Source: Desulfatiglans anilini DSM 4660
Lineage (GTDB): Bacteria > Desulfobacterota > DSM-4660 > Desulfatiglandales > Desulfatiglandaceae
Assembly: GCF_000422285.1 (NCBI RefSeq)
Contig: NZ_AULM01000012.1
Location: forward strand, 40,469-104,468
Direction: 5' to 3'
Length of the DNA stretch: 64,000 bases
The translations under genes were made by a program, and so were the position numbers. The notes under the pieces were generated by a model that made no database searches, had not been told where the DNA came from, and saw only the letters and a list, made by a program, of their open reading frames with translations. How positions within the stretch are numbered: position 1 is the first letter of the stretch; each line of letters begins with the position of its first letter. Positions 33,706 through 42,705 of this stretch are shown here, piece by piece.

Positions 33706-35795
33706 GAGATGTTATCCCCCTTTGTCTTCTTCTCCCTGAGGCGCTTTTTCAGATCCTCCGCGAGGGCCTCCGGCAGCTTCGCATAGCGTGCGAACTCCAT
33801 GGTGAACTCGCCCTTGCCCTGGGTCAGGGAACGGAGCACGGTCGCGTAGCCGAACATCTCAGCCAGAGGCACCTCGGCCTCGACCCCGGTGAAGACCCCG
33901 TCTTCCGTAGACCCCATGATGAGCCCCCGGCGCTGGTTCAAGGAGGCCATGACCCCCCCCTGATACTCCGAGGGGCACTCGACGGACACCTTCATGATCG
34001 GTTCGAGAATGACCGGCCGCGCCTTCATGTAGGCCTGCTTGAATGCGCCGACCGCCGCCTGGCTGAAGGCCATCTCCGAGGAGTCGACGCTGTGCGCCTG
34101 CCCGTCGTTCACCCCGACCGTCATGCCGATGACCGGGAACCCGATCAGCAGGCCCTTCTTGAGGCAGGATTGAAACCCCTTGTCCACCGCGGGGATGAAC
34201 TCGGTCGGGATGGCCCCGCCCTTGACCTCGTTGACGAAGGTGTACTCCCCCTCCTCGGACGGGGCCAGGTAGCCGGCGACACGCCCGTACTGGCCGGCGC
34301 CGCCGGTCTGCTTCTTGTGGGTGTAGTCGAAGGCGACCCGTTCGGTGACCGCCTCCCGGTAGGCGACCTGCGGCATGCCGGCCGTCACGGCGGCATTGAA
34401 CTCCCGCTTCATCCGCTCGAGGTAGATGTCCAGATGCAGCTCCCCCATGCCGGAGATGATCGTCTCCCCGGACTCCGGATCGACGTGGGACCGGAAGGTC
34501 GGATCCTCCTTCATGAAACGGTTCAGGGCCTTGGACATGTTCACCTGGCTCTTGTTGTCCTGCGGCGTCAGGGCCAGGGAGATGACGGGTTCGGGCACGA
34601 ACATCGACGACATGCTCACGTTCAGGCGCCCGTCCGTGAAGGTGTCGCCCGAAAAACAGTCGATCCCGAACAGCGCGACGATGTCGCCCGCCTCCGCCCG
34701 GCTGATGTCCTCCATCTCGTCCGCGTGCATGCGGACGAGCCGGCCGACCTTGAGCTTCTTGCGGGTGCGCGAGATGACGAGGTCGTCCCCCTTGCCGAGC
34801 GACCCCTGGTAGATGCGCATATAGGTCAACTGACCGTAGGGCGTCACCTCCAGTTTGAACGCCAACGCCACGAGCGGGGCATCCGGGTCGGGCTCAAGCG
34901 GCACCGTTTGCTCCCCGGCCTCGAGGTCGAGGGCCTCGTTCGAGATATCTGCAGGCCCCGGCAGGAAACGGGTCACCCCGTCGAGCAGGGCCTGCACCCC
35001 GATATTCTTGTAGGCCGAACCAACGAAGACCGGGGTCAACTGCCGGGAGAGCGTCCCGCGGCGCAGGGCCTCGATGACGAGCGGCTCCGTGACCTGATCC
35101 TCGAAGATGGCCTCCATCAGCTCATCCGAGAACATGGAGGCGGCATCGAGGAGTTCCTCCCGCCTTCTGGCTGCCTGATCGGCCAGGTCGGCCGGGATCG
35201 CTTCGACCCGGATTTCCTCCCCTTTCGGACCTTCGAAGTACAAGGCCCGCATGCCCACCAGGTCCACGACGCCGCAGAAATCCCCTTCGGCGCCGATCGG
35301 CAGCTGAACGAGGACCGCATTGTGGTTCAGCCGCGTCCTCAGCTGATCCACCACCCGGAGCGGGTTGGCGCCCGAACGGTCGCACTTGTTGATGAAGGCG
35401 ATCCTCGGCACCCGGTAGCGGTTCATCTGCCGGTCCACCGTCAGGGACTGGGACTGCACCCCGCCCACCGCGCACAGGATCAGGACCGCACCGTCCAGGA
35501 CGCGCAGCGCCCGCTCGACCTCGATCGTGAAATCGACGTGCCCCGGCGTGTCAATGATGTTGATTTGATAGCCCTTCCACTCGCAGTGCGTCGCGGCCGA
35601 GGCGATGGTGATGCCGCGCTCCCGTTCGAGCTCCATCGAATCCATCTTGGCGCCCACGCCGTCCTTCCCGCGGACCTCATGGATCGCATGAATCCGGTGG
35701 GTATAGAAGAGGATCCTCTCCGTGAGCGTGGTCTTGCCCGAATCGATGTGGGCGCTGATGCCCAAATTCCGCAATCTTTCCATTCTCTCTGACAT
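33702..35795 (-). CDS. fusA: Elongation factor G, EFG1 (spd/mitochondrial) type
   Basis: 697 residues. G1 [19 protein letters not shown]2 [14 protein letters not shown]3 DTPGHVDF, G4 NKCD, and domain IV with [14 protein letters not shown]. The AHIDSGKTT form, with Ser where most EF-G have Ala, and the overall text are typical of the spdEFG1/mtEFG1 branch known from spirochaetes, planctomycetes and deltaproteobacteria; in that branch one EF-G does translocation and a second does ribosome recycling. It is not within a str operon here. The ATPase gene follows with a 4-nt overlap. Confidence 0.92.
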   Translation of the reverse strand: MSERMERLRNLGISAHIDSGKTTLTERILFYTHRIHAIHEVRGKDGVGAKMDSMELERERGITIASAATHCEWKGYQINIIDTPGHVDFTIEVERALRVLDGAVLILCAVGGVQSQSLTVDRQMNRYRVPRIAFINKCDRSGANPLRVVDQLRTRLNHNAVLVQLPIGAEGDFCGVVDLVGMRALYFEGPKGEEIRVEAIPADLADQAARRREELLDAASMFSDELMEAIFEDQVTEPLVIEALRRGTLSRQLTPVFVGSAYKNIGVQALLDGVTRFLPGPADISNEALDLEAGEQTVPLEPDPDAPLVALAFKLEVTPYGQLTYMRIYQGSLGKGDDLVISRTRKKLKVGRLVRMHADEMEDISRAEAGDIVALFGIDCFSGDTFTDGRLNVSMSSMFVPEPVISLALTPQDNKSQVNMSKALNRFMKEDPTFRSHVDPESGETIISGMGELHLDIYLERMKREFNAAVTAGMPQVAYREAVTERVAFDYTHKKQTGGAGQYGRVAGYLAPSEEGEYTFVNEVKGGAIPTEFIPAVDKGFQSCLKKGLLIGFPVIGMTVGVNDGQAHSVDSSEMAFSQAAVGAFKQAYMKARPVILEPIMKVSVECPSEYQGGVMASLNQRRGLIMGSTEDGVFTGVEAEVPLAEMFGYATVLRSLTQGKGEFTMEFARYAKLPEALAEDLKKRLREKKTKGDNIS

Positions 35796-36070
35796 TCATT
35801 TTCCTCTGGATCGCTTGAAATAACGCCGGCACCGCCCCGATTCCCTTCCGGGTCGACCCGCCGTTTTTCCGTCCTTCGGGCGCCGCTCTCTGCGGCACCG
35901 GGATTCCTTCACGGCATCTCTAGTCCCTGTCCGCCCCGCTGGGGTGCAGCCCATCCCCACCTGGGTCTGTACGTAGGGTTCCGCACGACGCGTTGCCTCG
36001 ACTGGGCCGCCTCTCTTTCCATGACTTGGTATCCATCCGGAAATGATTTCCCGGTGGAACCCGGTTCCCA

Positions 36071-36305
36071 ATCCGGAAATGAGAGTTTTTCTTCACACGC
36101 TGCGCGCGCTCAATCCCAGCGCTTCGCGGCGGGTCCCGGTTTCTTCACACGCTGCGCGCGCTCAGTCCCACCGCTTCGCGGCGGGTCCCGGTTTGGTCAA
36201 TACCAAGGAAATCAAGCGCTTGCGTGAAGCAGGCCTGCAGGCGGCCGCACAAGCGAACGTGCAGTTGGACGCCGAGATTGGCCAAAAAGACCATTTCCGC
36301 ATGGA
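36071..36305 (+). repeat. Composite repeat: palindromic element with two 52-bp units inserted
   Basis: The left end ATCCGGAAATGAGAGTTTTT is followed by two tandem 52-bp units (36088-36139 and 36140-36191, CTTCACACGCTGCGCGCGCT to GGCGGGTCCCGG). The palindromic repeat then resumes at GGTCAATACCAAGGAAATCA and runs through CAGGCCTGCAGGCGGCC to GACCATTTCCGCATGG. The extra units sit exactly after the T-run of the left arm. A further repeat end lies at 36030-36065. The rest of the 35796-36377 gap has no gene. Confidence 0.85.
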
Positions 36306-36377
36306 AACGACTTTGAAGAAGCCGCAGCCCGCCGCAGCAACCATGCCGCTCGAGCATTCGCGCTAGAAACGGAAAAA

Positions 36378-36407
36378 TCAAAAAGAGGGCCCAAGCCCTC
36401 TTTTTGA
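36378..36407 (-). terminator. Rho-independent terminator of the fad operon
   Basis: Perfect arms TCAAAAAGAGGGC and GCCCTCTTTTTGA with a CCAA loop, 54 nt past the acyl-CoA dehydrogenase stop. A/T tracts on both sides make it bidirectional. Confidence 0.92.
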
Positions 36408-36461
36408 TACATCACTTTAACAGAAAACACGAAACAATTTCCAACATAAAAAATTTACCGA

Positions 36462-38246
36462 TCAGAAGGGATACGCCTCCATCTCGATGATGCGGTCAGC
36501 AATCGACCGTTTGAGGCTCACGGCGTCGATGGGCTGGTAGCGCGCAAGCTTCTTGATTCCGGCCAACTGAGTACGCAGCATGTCACCGCCCTCCGTATAG
36601 GCGATGACCTGTTTGGCCCAGCCCTCGATCTTGGGGATCATATCATCGACGTAAACCTTGACGGCCTCGATCTGATAGCGGGCCTTGTCCTCGCCCTCCT
36701 TGCCGATGATCTTGAGCGCGCGCAGCAGCCCGCTCTCCATGGCGAAGATCTCGATGACGATGTCCGCGATCTTGGCAAGGATCTCCTGCTCCTTCGCCAG
36801 GTTCGCCCCGAACTTCTGCGCCGCCACGCCGGCCACCATGAGGGCGATCTTCTTGGCCATCCCGACCATGTGCTCCTGCTGGGCGAGCGGCGTATCCGGC
36901 AGCTCCACCGACAGCGGCGAATAGCCCATGAGGAACCCGGCGATCGCCTGGGCGGCGGGAAGGAGGGCAAGCCGGCCCTGCATGGCCCGGCGCATCATCG
37001 TTCCGGGCACCAGCATCCGGTTGATCTCGTTCGTACCCTCCCAGATCTTGTTGATGCGCGAATCCCGATAGTAGCGCTCGGCCGGATACTCGGCGCAGAA
37101 CCCGTAGCCGCCAAGGATCTGGACATACTCGTCGACGCAGTAATCCAGGCATTCGGACCCGTAGACCTTGGTGATCGAACATTCGGCCGCGTACTCCTCG
37201 ATCGCCTTGGCGTTTTCGGCCCCGCTCTTCTTGGCCTCGGCGTCCAGGGTCCCCAGTTTGTCGTCGAACATCCCCGCCATGCGGTACATCATGCTCTCGC
37301 TCATGAAGGTCCGGACCGCCATCTCCGCGAGCTTGCTCTTGATCATCCCGAACGAGCTGATGGGCACCTTGAACTGCACCCGCCCATTGGCATACTTGAC
37401 CGCCTGGGTGACGCAGCCCTTGCAGCCGCCGACCGTCATCGCCCCGAGTTTCCAGCGCCCGAGGTTCAGGATGTTGAAGGCGATCTTGTGGCCCTTGCCG
37501 ACTTCGTAGAGGACGTTTTCGACCGGCACCTGGGCATCCTCGAGGATGACCGGACGGGTCGAAGAGCCGTGCACACCCATCTTCTTCTCTTCCTTCCCGG
37601 TGGAGACCCCCGGGAAGTCCTTTTCGACGATGAAACCCGTGAACTTCTCCCCGTCCACCTTGGCGTACACCACGAAGCTCGAGGCCCAGCCGGCGTTGGT
37701 GATGAACATCTTTTCACCGTTCATGACGTAGAACTTGCCGTCTTCCGAAAGCACGGCCTTGGTGCGTGCGTTGAGGGCATCGGACCCCGCGCCGGGCTCG
37801 GTCAGGCAGTAGGCGGCGCACCACTCTCCGGAGGAGAGGAGCGGGAGGTACTTCTCTTTTTGGGCCTCGTTGCCGAAGTAGACGATCGGCAGCGTCCCGA
37901 TCCCAGTGTGCGCCCCGTAGACGACCGAAAAGGAGCCGGCCGTCCCCATGACTTCGCCCACCACGGTCGTGCTGACCTTGTCGAGTCCAAGCCCTCCGTA
38001 CGACTCCGGGATGTCGGTCCCGAGCAGACCCAGCTCGCCGGACTGCTTGAGCAGTTTCAGAACCAGGTCGTGGTTCTTCTCCTCCAGTGCTTCGATATGG
38101 GGCTGGACCTCCTTGGCCACGAAGTCCTTGGCTGTTTCGTAGATCATCTTATGTTCTTCAGTGAAGTCTTCCGGCGTAAAGACATCCTCCGGCGCCACAT
38201 CCGTGACGAGAAACTCCCCGCCTGCAAAAACCCTTTTCTCCGCCAT
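36462..38246 (-). CDS. Acyl-CoA dehydrogenase, long (VLCAD-like) form
   Basis: 594 residues from MAEKRVFAGGEFLVTD; AAGGAG is 9 nt upstream. FAD and substrate motifs: WCAAYCLTEPGAGSDALN, FITNAGWASSFVVYAKV, and the C-terminal helix RDSRINKIWEGTNEINRMLV, whose Glu region supplies the catalytic base in this branch. A C-terminal extension of about 180 residues makes it longer than the usual 380-residue enzymes, like VLCAD and the bacterial enzymes of FadE-like beta-oxidation operons. First oxidative step of fatty acid beta-oxidation. Third gene of the fad operon after thiolase and the FadB-type fusion. Confidence 0.93.
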   Translation of the reverse strand: MAEKRVFAGGEFLVTDVAPEDVFTPEDFTEEHKMIYETAKDFVAKEVQPHIEALEEKNHDLVLKLLKQSGELGLLGTDIPESYGGLGLDKVSTTVVGEVMGTAGSFSVVYGAHTGIGTLPIVYFGNEAQKEKYLPLLSSGEWCAAYCLTEPGAGSDALNARTKAVLSEDGKFYVMNGEKMFITNAGWASSFVVYAKVDGEKFTGFIVEKDFPGVSTGKEEKKMGVHGSSTRPVILEDAQVPVENVLYEVGKGHKIAFNILNLGRWKLGAMTVGGCKGCVTQAVKYANGRVQFKVPISSFGMIKSKLAEMAVRTFMSESMMYRMAGMFDDKLGTLDAEAKKSGAENAKAIEEYAAECSITKVYGSECLDYCVDEYVQILGGYGFCAEYPAERYYRDSRINKIWEGTNEINRMLVPGTMMRRAMQGRLALLPAAQAIAGFLMGYSPLSVELPDTPLAQQEHMVGMAKKIALMVAGVAAQKFGANLAKEQEILAKIADIVIEIFAMESGLLRALKIIGKEGEDKARYQIEAVKVYVDDMIPKIEGWAKQVIAYTEGGDMLRTQLAGIKKLARYQPIDAVSLKRSIADRIIEMEAYPF

Positions 38247-38408
38247 TTCACTAACTCCTTTTCTAATCGTTGATTGGACCGTCACCGCCACGCCGCCGTC
38301 AAAAGCCCCTTCCGGGCTTCCATCGATCAGCCTGTCATCGGATCTTCAAATTTGTCATCGCCTGCATGGAACAGCGGTTCGAGCCGTCCCCCTCCAGGCG
38401 TGCCCGCC

Positions 38409-39599
38409 TCAATAATCCTCGACCTCGAAGATGGCCGCTGCGCCCATGCCGAAGCCGATGCACATGGAAACCAGTCCGAAGCGCGCCTTGCGCTCCTGCA
38501 TCTCATAGACCAGCTGCGTCGTGAGCTTCGCCCCGGTGCAGCCCAGGGGGTGCCCCAGCGCGATGGCCCCGCCGTTGACGTTCGTGATCTCTTCGTTGAT
38601 CCCGAGCGTCCGGATGCAGTAGATGGCCTGGGCGGCGAAGGCCTCGTTCAGCTCGATCAGGTCCATCTGGTCGACGCTCATCCCGGCGATCTTCAAGACC
38701 TTCGGGATGGCGACGGCCGGCCCGACGCCCATGTATTCGGGTTCACAGCCCTCGACCGCATGCCAGCGGAAGGTGGCCATGGGCTTCAGGCCCAGCTCCT
38801 TGGCCTTCTCTTTGCTCATGAGGAGCACGGCGGCGGCGGCGTCGGAGGTCTGGGACGAGTTGCCGGCGGTGACGCTCCCGTTGGGTTTGAAAGCGGGCTT
38901 CAGACTGGCGATGCTCTCCTTGGTCGTACCCGGCCGCATGCCTTCGTCCGTATCGAAGATGAACTCCTCGAACCCGAACCGCCCTTTGGGCAGGCGCACC
39001 TGCTTCTTGATCTTCAGGGGCACGATCTGGCTCTTGAACCGCCCGGCCTTGATGGCGGCCTCGGCCTTCTGCTGGCTGATGGCGCCGAAGGTGTCCTGCT
39101 CATCCCGTGTGATCCCGTAGCGTTCGGCCACGTTTTCAGCGGTCAGGCCCATGCCCGTGAAGGCCCCCGGGCGCATCTCGACCAGGGCCGGATTGGGGTA
39201 CATCATGCTGCCCCCCATCGGGATCTGGCTCATGCTCTCGACGCCGCCGGCCACGACCACATCCGAAAACCCGCACATGATCTTCTCCGCGCCGATGGCG
39301 ATGGCCTGCAGCCCCGAAGAGCAGAACCGGTTGACCGTCATCCCGGGGATGCGGTCCGGCCAGCCCATGGACATGACCAGCACGCGCCCCAGGTTGAGCC
39401 CCTGGGTGGCCTCCGGAAAGGTGCAGCCGATCACCACGTCGTCGATCAGATTCGGATCGAGGTCGCCGGCCCGCTTCAGCAGATCGCCCAGCACGGCGCA
39501 CCCCATATACTCAGGCCGGGTGTCCTTCAGGATCCCCCGGGGAGCTTTTCCAACCGCAGTCCTGCAGGCGGCTACTATCACAGCTTCTTTCATCATCAT
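38409..39599 (-). CDS. fadA: Acetyl-CoA C-acyltransferase (3-ketoacyl-CoA thiolase)
   Basis: 396 residues from the first of three consecutive Met codons, chosen because GGAGG is 7 nt upstream. Nucleophile Cys in [13 protein letters not shown] (about residue 93), His in [13 protein letters not shown], and the proton-transfer Cys in [15 protein letters not shown], all intact. Catalyses thiolytic cleavage of 3-ketoacyl-CoA. Middle gene of the operon: FadB-type protein 47 nt upstream, acyl-CoA dehydrogenase 162 nt downstream. Confidence 0.94.
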   Translation of the reverse strand: MMMKEAVIVAACRTAVGKAPRGILKDTRPEYMGCAVLGDLLKRAGDLDPNLIDDVVIGCTFPEATQGLNLGRVLVMSMGWPDRIPGMTVNRFCSSGLQAIAIGAEKIMCGFSDVVVAGGVESMSQIPMGGSMMYPNPALVEMRPGAFTGMGLTAENVAERYGITRDEQDTFGAISQQKAEAAIKAGRFKSQIVPLKIKKQVRLPKGRFGFEEFIFDTDEGMRPGTTKESIASLKPAFKPNGSVTAGNSSQTSDAAAAVLLMSKEKAKELGLKPMATFRWHAVEGCEPEYMGVGPAVAIPKVLKIAGMSVDQMDLIELNEAFAAQAIYCIRTLGINEEITNVNGGAIALGHPLGCTGAKLTTQLVYEMQERKARFGLVSMCIGFGMGAAAIFEVEDY

Positions 39600-39646
39600 A
39601 TTGCATCCTCCCTCATCACGATGGTCAGAAAGGTTCCTTGCAAGGA

Positions 39647-42079
39647 TCAATTCCGGAGCGGCTTGCCGGTGGTCAACATGTGCTGGATCCGCGCCTGGGT
39701 CTTCGGGTCTCCGCACAGGCTCAGGAAGGCCTCCCGTTCGAGATCCAGCAGATACTGCTCGCTGACCAGCGTGTCGGCCAGGACCTCGCCGCCGCACAGG
39801 ATATGCCCGACCTTCGTGGAGACCGTCACATCATGGTCGGTGATGTAGCCGGACTCGTGCATCGTCCAGAGCGCCAGCTTGATCATGGCGAAGGTGTTTT
39901 CGCCCGCCACGCGGATCGCCTGTCTGGGCCGCGGCGGCTGATAGCCTTCCATGTTCATGGCGAGCACCGTCTTCTTGGCGTCCTCGAGGAGGTAATCCCG
40001 GTTGACGGTCATCTTGTCGGTCGGCTTCAGGTATCCGAGCTTGATCGCCTCGGGGCCGGAGGTCGCCACCTTCGCGGTCGCGATGGTCTCGAAGGCGCGC
40101 GCGATGAACGGCATCAGCTCGATCTGCTTCGGATAGATCCCGCCCCGGGGCACCTCGAAGAGGTGGTCGGTGTTGCGGATCAGCATCTCCTTGGTGCCGC
40201 CCCCGGCCGGGACCAGCCCCACGCCGACCTCCACCAGCCCCATGTAGGTCTCGGCGGCGAACCGGACGCGGTCCGAGGCGAGGCAGATCTCGCAGCCGCC
40301 GCCGAGGGCCAGGCCGGCCGGGGCGGCGACGACGGGCTTGTCGAGGTATTTGAGCTTCATCAGGGACTGCTGGAAGGTGTTGATCATCCAGTCGAGGTCA
40401 TCCCACTCCTCCTCCTGCGCGGTGAAGAGGATCAGGGGCAGATTGGCGCCGGCGGAAAAGGCCCCCCCGTGGTTCCCGACCACGAGGCCCTCGAACTGCT
40501 CGGAGACGATGTCCGCGGACTTGACCACCATGCTGATGATGTCGTCGCCCATGGCGTTCATCTTGGTGTGGAACTCCAGGCAGGCCACCCCGTCGCCCAT
40601 GTCGTAAAGGGTCGCACCGCTGTTTTCCGCGACGACCTTGTTCCGCTCCCTGAGCGAGGGCAGCAGGATGATCCCCGGCTTGACCGGGATCTCGCGGTAC
40701 TCGCCCGAGAGCTTGTCATAGTAGAGGCGTTTGCCGTTTTCGCTCTTGTAGAAGGACGTCTTGCCCGAGTCGAGCATCTCCTGGACCCAGCCGGGGACGG
40801 TGTATCCGGCGGCCTTCATCTTCGCGACGGATTTCTCGAGCCCGAGGGCGTCCCAGGCCTCGAAGGGGCCCATTTTCCAGGCGAAGCCCCACTTCATGGC
40901 ATTGTCGACGTTGACGATGTCATCCGCGATCTCGGGGATGCGGTTGGCCGAGTAGATCAGGGTTTCGGTCGTGGTCCGGAAGGTGTACTGGCCGGCCGGG
41001 TCGTCCGCGTAGTAAAGGGCCTTGATCTTCTGCCCGGTGCCGCCGGCGTTCTTGGCGGCCTCGAGGGAGGCGAACTTCACCTTCTGCTGCGGGGTGTAAT
41101 CGAGGGTGTTGTAGTCGATCGAAAGGATGACCTTCTTCCCCTCCCCGTCCTTCCCCTTCTTGTAGAAGCCCTGCTTGGTCTTCTCGCCGAGCAGGCCCTT
41201 CTCGATCATCTTCAGGATGAATCCGGGGGCCTTGAACATCTCGCGTTTCTCGTCGTCAGGCGCCCCGTCGTAAACGTTGTCGGCCACATGGACGAGCGTG
41301 TCGAGCCCGACCAGGTCGGCGGTCCGGAAGGAGGCGCTCTTCGGGTGTCCGATGACCGGCCCCGTCAGGGCGTCGACCGCCTCGACGCTCAGCCCGAGGT
41401 CCATCATGGCCCTGATGCCGTAGAGCATGCTGTAGACGCCGATCCGGTTGGCGATGAAGTTCGGGGTGTCCTTGGCGTAGACCACACCCTTGCCCACCAG
41501 CTTCTCGCAGACCTCGGCGAGTTGATCCACCACTTCCGGCAGGGTGTCCGGCCCGGGCACGATCTCGAGGAGCTTCATGTAGCGGGGGGGATTGAAGAAG
41601 TGGGTGATCGCGAAGTGCTGTTTGAAGGTCTCCGAGCGCCCCTCGCACATCGCCGCGGCGGAGATCCCGGAGGTGTTGGAGGTCACCAGGATCCCGGGCT
41701 TCAGAATGGTCTCCAGCTTTTCGAAGACGGACCGCTTGATGTCCAGGCGCTCCACCACGACTTCGATGATCCAGTCGACATCGGCGAGCTTTCCGAGATC
41801 GTCATCGAGGTTCCCCGCCGCGATCAACGCGGCGTTTTCGGGGATGTAGAAGGAGGCCGGTTTCGCTTTGAGGGCCGTGGTAATGCCGTTGTTGCTGAAT
41901 TTATTCCGAAACGCCTTGCTCTGTTCCGTCAGTCCCTTTTTCCGGTCATCGTCTCCCAGCTTCGGGGGCACGATATCGAGAAGGATCGTCTCGATACCGA
42001 CGTTGGCCAACTGCGCGGCTATGGTGGCGCCCATCACGCCCGCCCCCAGCACTCCGGCCTTCCTGATCCTCTTGTCCAT
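39647..42079 (-). CDS. fadN: Bifunctional 3-hydroxyacyl-CoA dehydrogenase / enoyl-CoA hydratase (FadN-like)
   Basis: 810 residues. N-terminal NAD-binding 3-hydroxyacyl-CoA dehydrogenase: VLGAGVMGATIAAQLAN, TSNTSGISAA, HFFNPPRYMKLLEIV and NFIANRIG. The C-terminal crotonase domain has AGANLPLILF and APAGLALGGGCEICLASDRVRF, keeping the Glu that the crotonase at 22066 lacks. The order dehydrogenase-then-hydratase is that of FadN rather than E. coli FadB. AGGAGG lies upstream. First gene of the operon, 102 bp downstream of a FadR-like palindrome. Confidence 0.93.
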   Translation of the reverse strand: MDKRIRKAGVLGAGVMGATIAAQLANVGIETILLDIVPPKLGDDDRKKGLTEQSKAFRNKFSNNGITTALKAKPASFYIPENAALIAAGNLDDDLGKLADVDWIIEVVVERLDIKRSVFEKLETILKPGILVTSNTSGISAAAMCEGRSETFKQHFAITHFFNPPRYMKLLEIVPGPDTLPEVVDQLAEVCEKLVGKGVVYAKDTPNFIANRIGVYSMLYGIRAMMDLGLSVEAVDALTGPVIGHPKSASFRTADLVGLDTLVHVADNVYDGAPDDEKREMFKAPGFILKMIEKGLLGEKTKQGFYKKGKDGEGKKVILSIDYNTLDYTPQQKVKFASLEAAKNAGGTGQKIKALYYADDPAGQYTFRTTTETLIYSANRIPEIADDIVNVDNAMKWGFAWKMGPFEAWDALGLEKSVAKMKAAGYTVPGWVQEMLDSGKTSFYKSENGKRLYYDKLSGEYREIPVKPGIILLPSLRERNKVVAENSGATLYDMGDGVACLEFHTKMNAMGDDIISMVVKSADIVSEQFEGLVVGNHGGAFSAGANLPLILFTAQEEEWDDLDWMINTFQQSLMKLKYLDKPVVAAPAGLALGGGCEICLASDRVRFAAETYMGLVEVGVGLVPAGGGTKEMLIRNTDHLFEVPRGGIYPKQIELMPFIARAFETIATAKVATSGPEAIKLGYLKPTDKMTVNRDYLLEDAKKTVLAMNMEGYQPPRPRQAIRVAGENTFAMIKLALWTMHESGYITDHDVTVSTKVGHILCGGEVLADTLVSEQYLLDLEREAFLSLCGDPKTQARIQHMLTTGKPLRN

Positions 42080-42180
42080 AAAACGACCTCCTTTAGACGT
42101 CCGCTAACGATTCCAAACGCTTGACCATGCCAAAAACACTTGATATTCTAGAAGGTTATGCCTAAACACATCCAAAAAGA

Positions 42181-42198
42181 TGAATGAACTATCATTCA
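42181..42198 (-). promoter_or_regulatory. FadR-like operator of the fad operon
   Basis: TGAATGA-ACTA-TCATTCA, a perfect 7-4-7 palindrome. It closely matches the site known for the TetR-family FadR of Bacillus (TGAATGA...TCATTCA). It lies 102 bp before fadN and directly downstream of a promoter-like pair. Confidence 0.7.
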
Positions 42199-42207
42199 TT
42201 TTTTGCG

Positions 42208-42236
42208 AAGGTAACATACGCGTATGGCAAAGTCAA
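42208..42236 (-). promoter_or_regulatory. Promoter candidate of the fad operon
   Basis: On the reverse strand TTGACT, 17-bp spacer, TACCTT. The spacer contains a 12-bp palindrome CATACGCGTATG (42215-42226). Transcription would start in or next to the FadR-like operator, a repressor arrangement. Confidence 0.45.
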
Positions 42237-42423
42237 TATTTTTTGGCAGAGGAAACAGCGGTTTTAGGGGAAGCGGATAGGATTCTGAGCGAGGCCGCGC
42301 TCAGACAGGAAAAGTGGATCGCACGCGCGTTTCCACAATGCAGGGAAGCGGTCGAGGCGGCCGTGGAAGGAGCGCTCTCACCGTCCGATGACAAGAAAAA
42401 ACCTCTGGACCGGTGAACTGGCT

Positions 42424-42551
42424 TCCATCCGGAAATGAGGATTTTTGGCCAATATCAAGAAAATCAAGCGTTTGCGCGGAGGCGACCTGCAGGTCGCCGC
42501 ACAAGCAAACGTGCAGATTGACGCCGAGATTGGCCAAAAAGACCATTTCCG
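42424..42551 (+). repeat. Palindromic intergenic repeat, near-complete copy 4
   Basis: Left arm CATCCGGAAATGAGGATTTT, perfect core GGCGACCTGCAGGTCGCC, right arm GGCCAAAAAGACCATTTCCG. First of two tandem copies in the same orientation. A 78-codon open frame at 42180-42416, upstream, is not supported as a gene. Confidence 0.95.
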
Positions 42552-42568
42552 TTACAAACCGGTTTCCA

Positions 42569-42700
42569 ATCCGGAAATGAGGATTTTTGGCCAATATCAA
42601 GGAAATCAAGCGTTTGTGCGGAGGCGACCTGCAGGTCGCCGCACAAGCAAACGTGCAGATTGACGCCGAGATTGGCCAAAAAGACCATTTCCGGATGGAA
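42569..42700 (+). repeat. Palindromic intergenic repeat, near-complete copy 5
   Basis: Nearly identical to copy 4 and 17 bp downstream of it. Its right end CATTTCCGGATGGAAACC stops within a few bases of the topA stop codon. Confidence 0.95.
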
Positions 42701-42705
42701 ACCGG

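Noticed and set aside
39638..42124. 828-codon forward open frame opposite the fad genes
   Set aside because: Antisense shadow of fadN in high-GC sequence; low-complexity Gly/Arg/Val/Asp text and no family resemblance.
42180..42416. 78-codon forward open frame overlapping the FadR-like operator
   Set aside because: No Shine-Dalgarno, and its start coincides with the palindrome and the fad promoter; no family recognised.
42464..42663. Peptides with the text VFLANLGVNLHVCLCGDLQVAS or RRRPAGRRTSKRAD in many gaps
   Set aside because: They recur only because the palindromic repeat is open in several frames; both strands and different frames are equally open, so protein-level selection is not shown.
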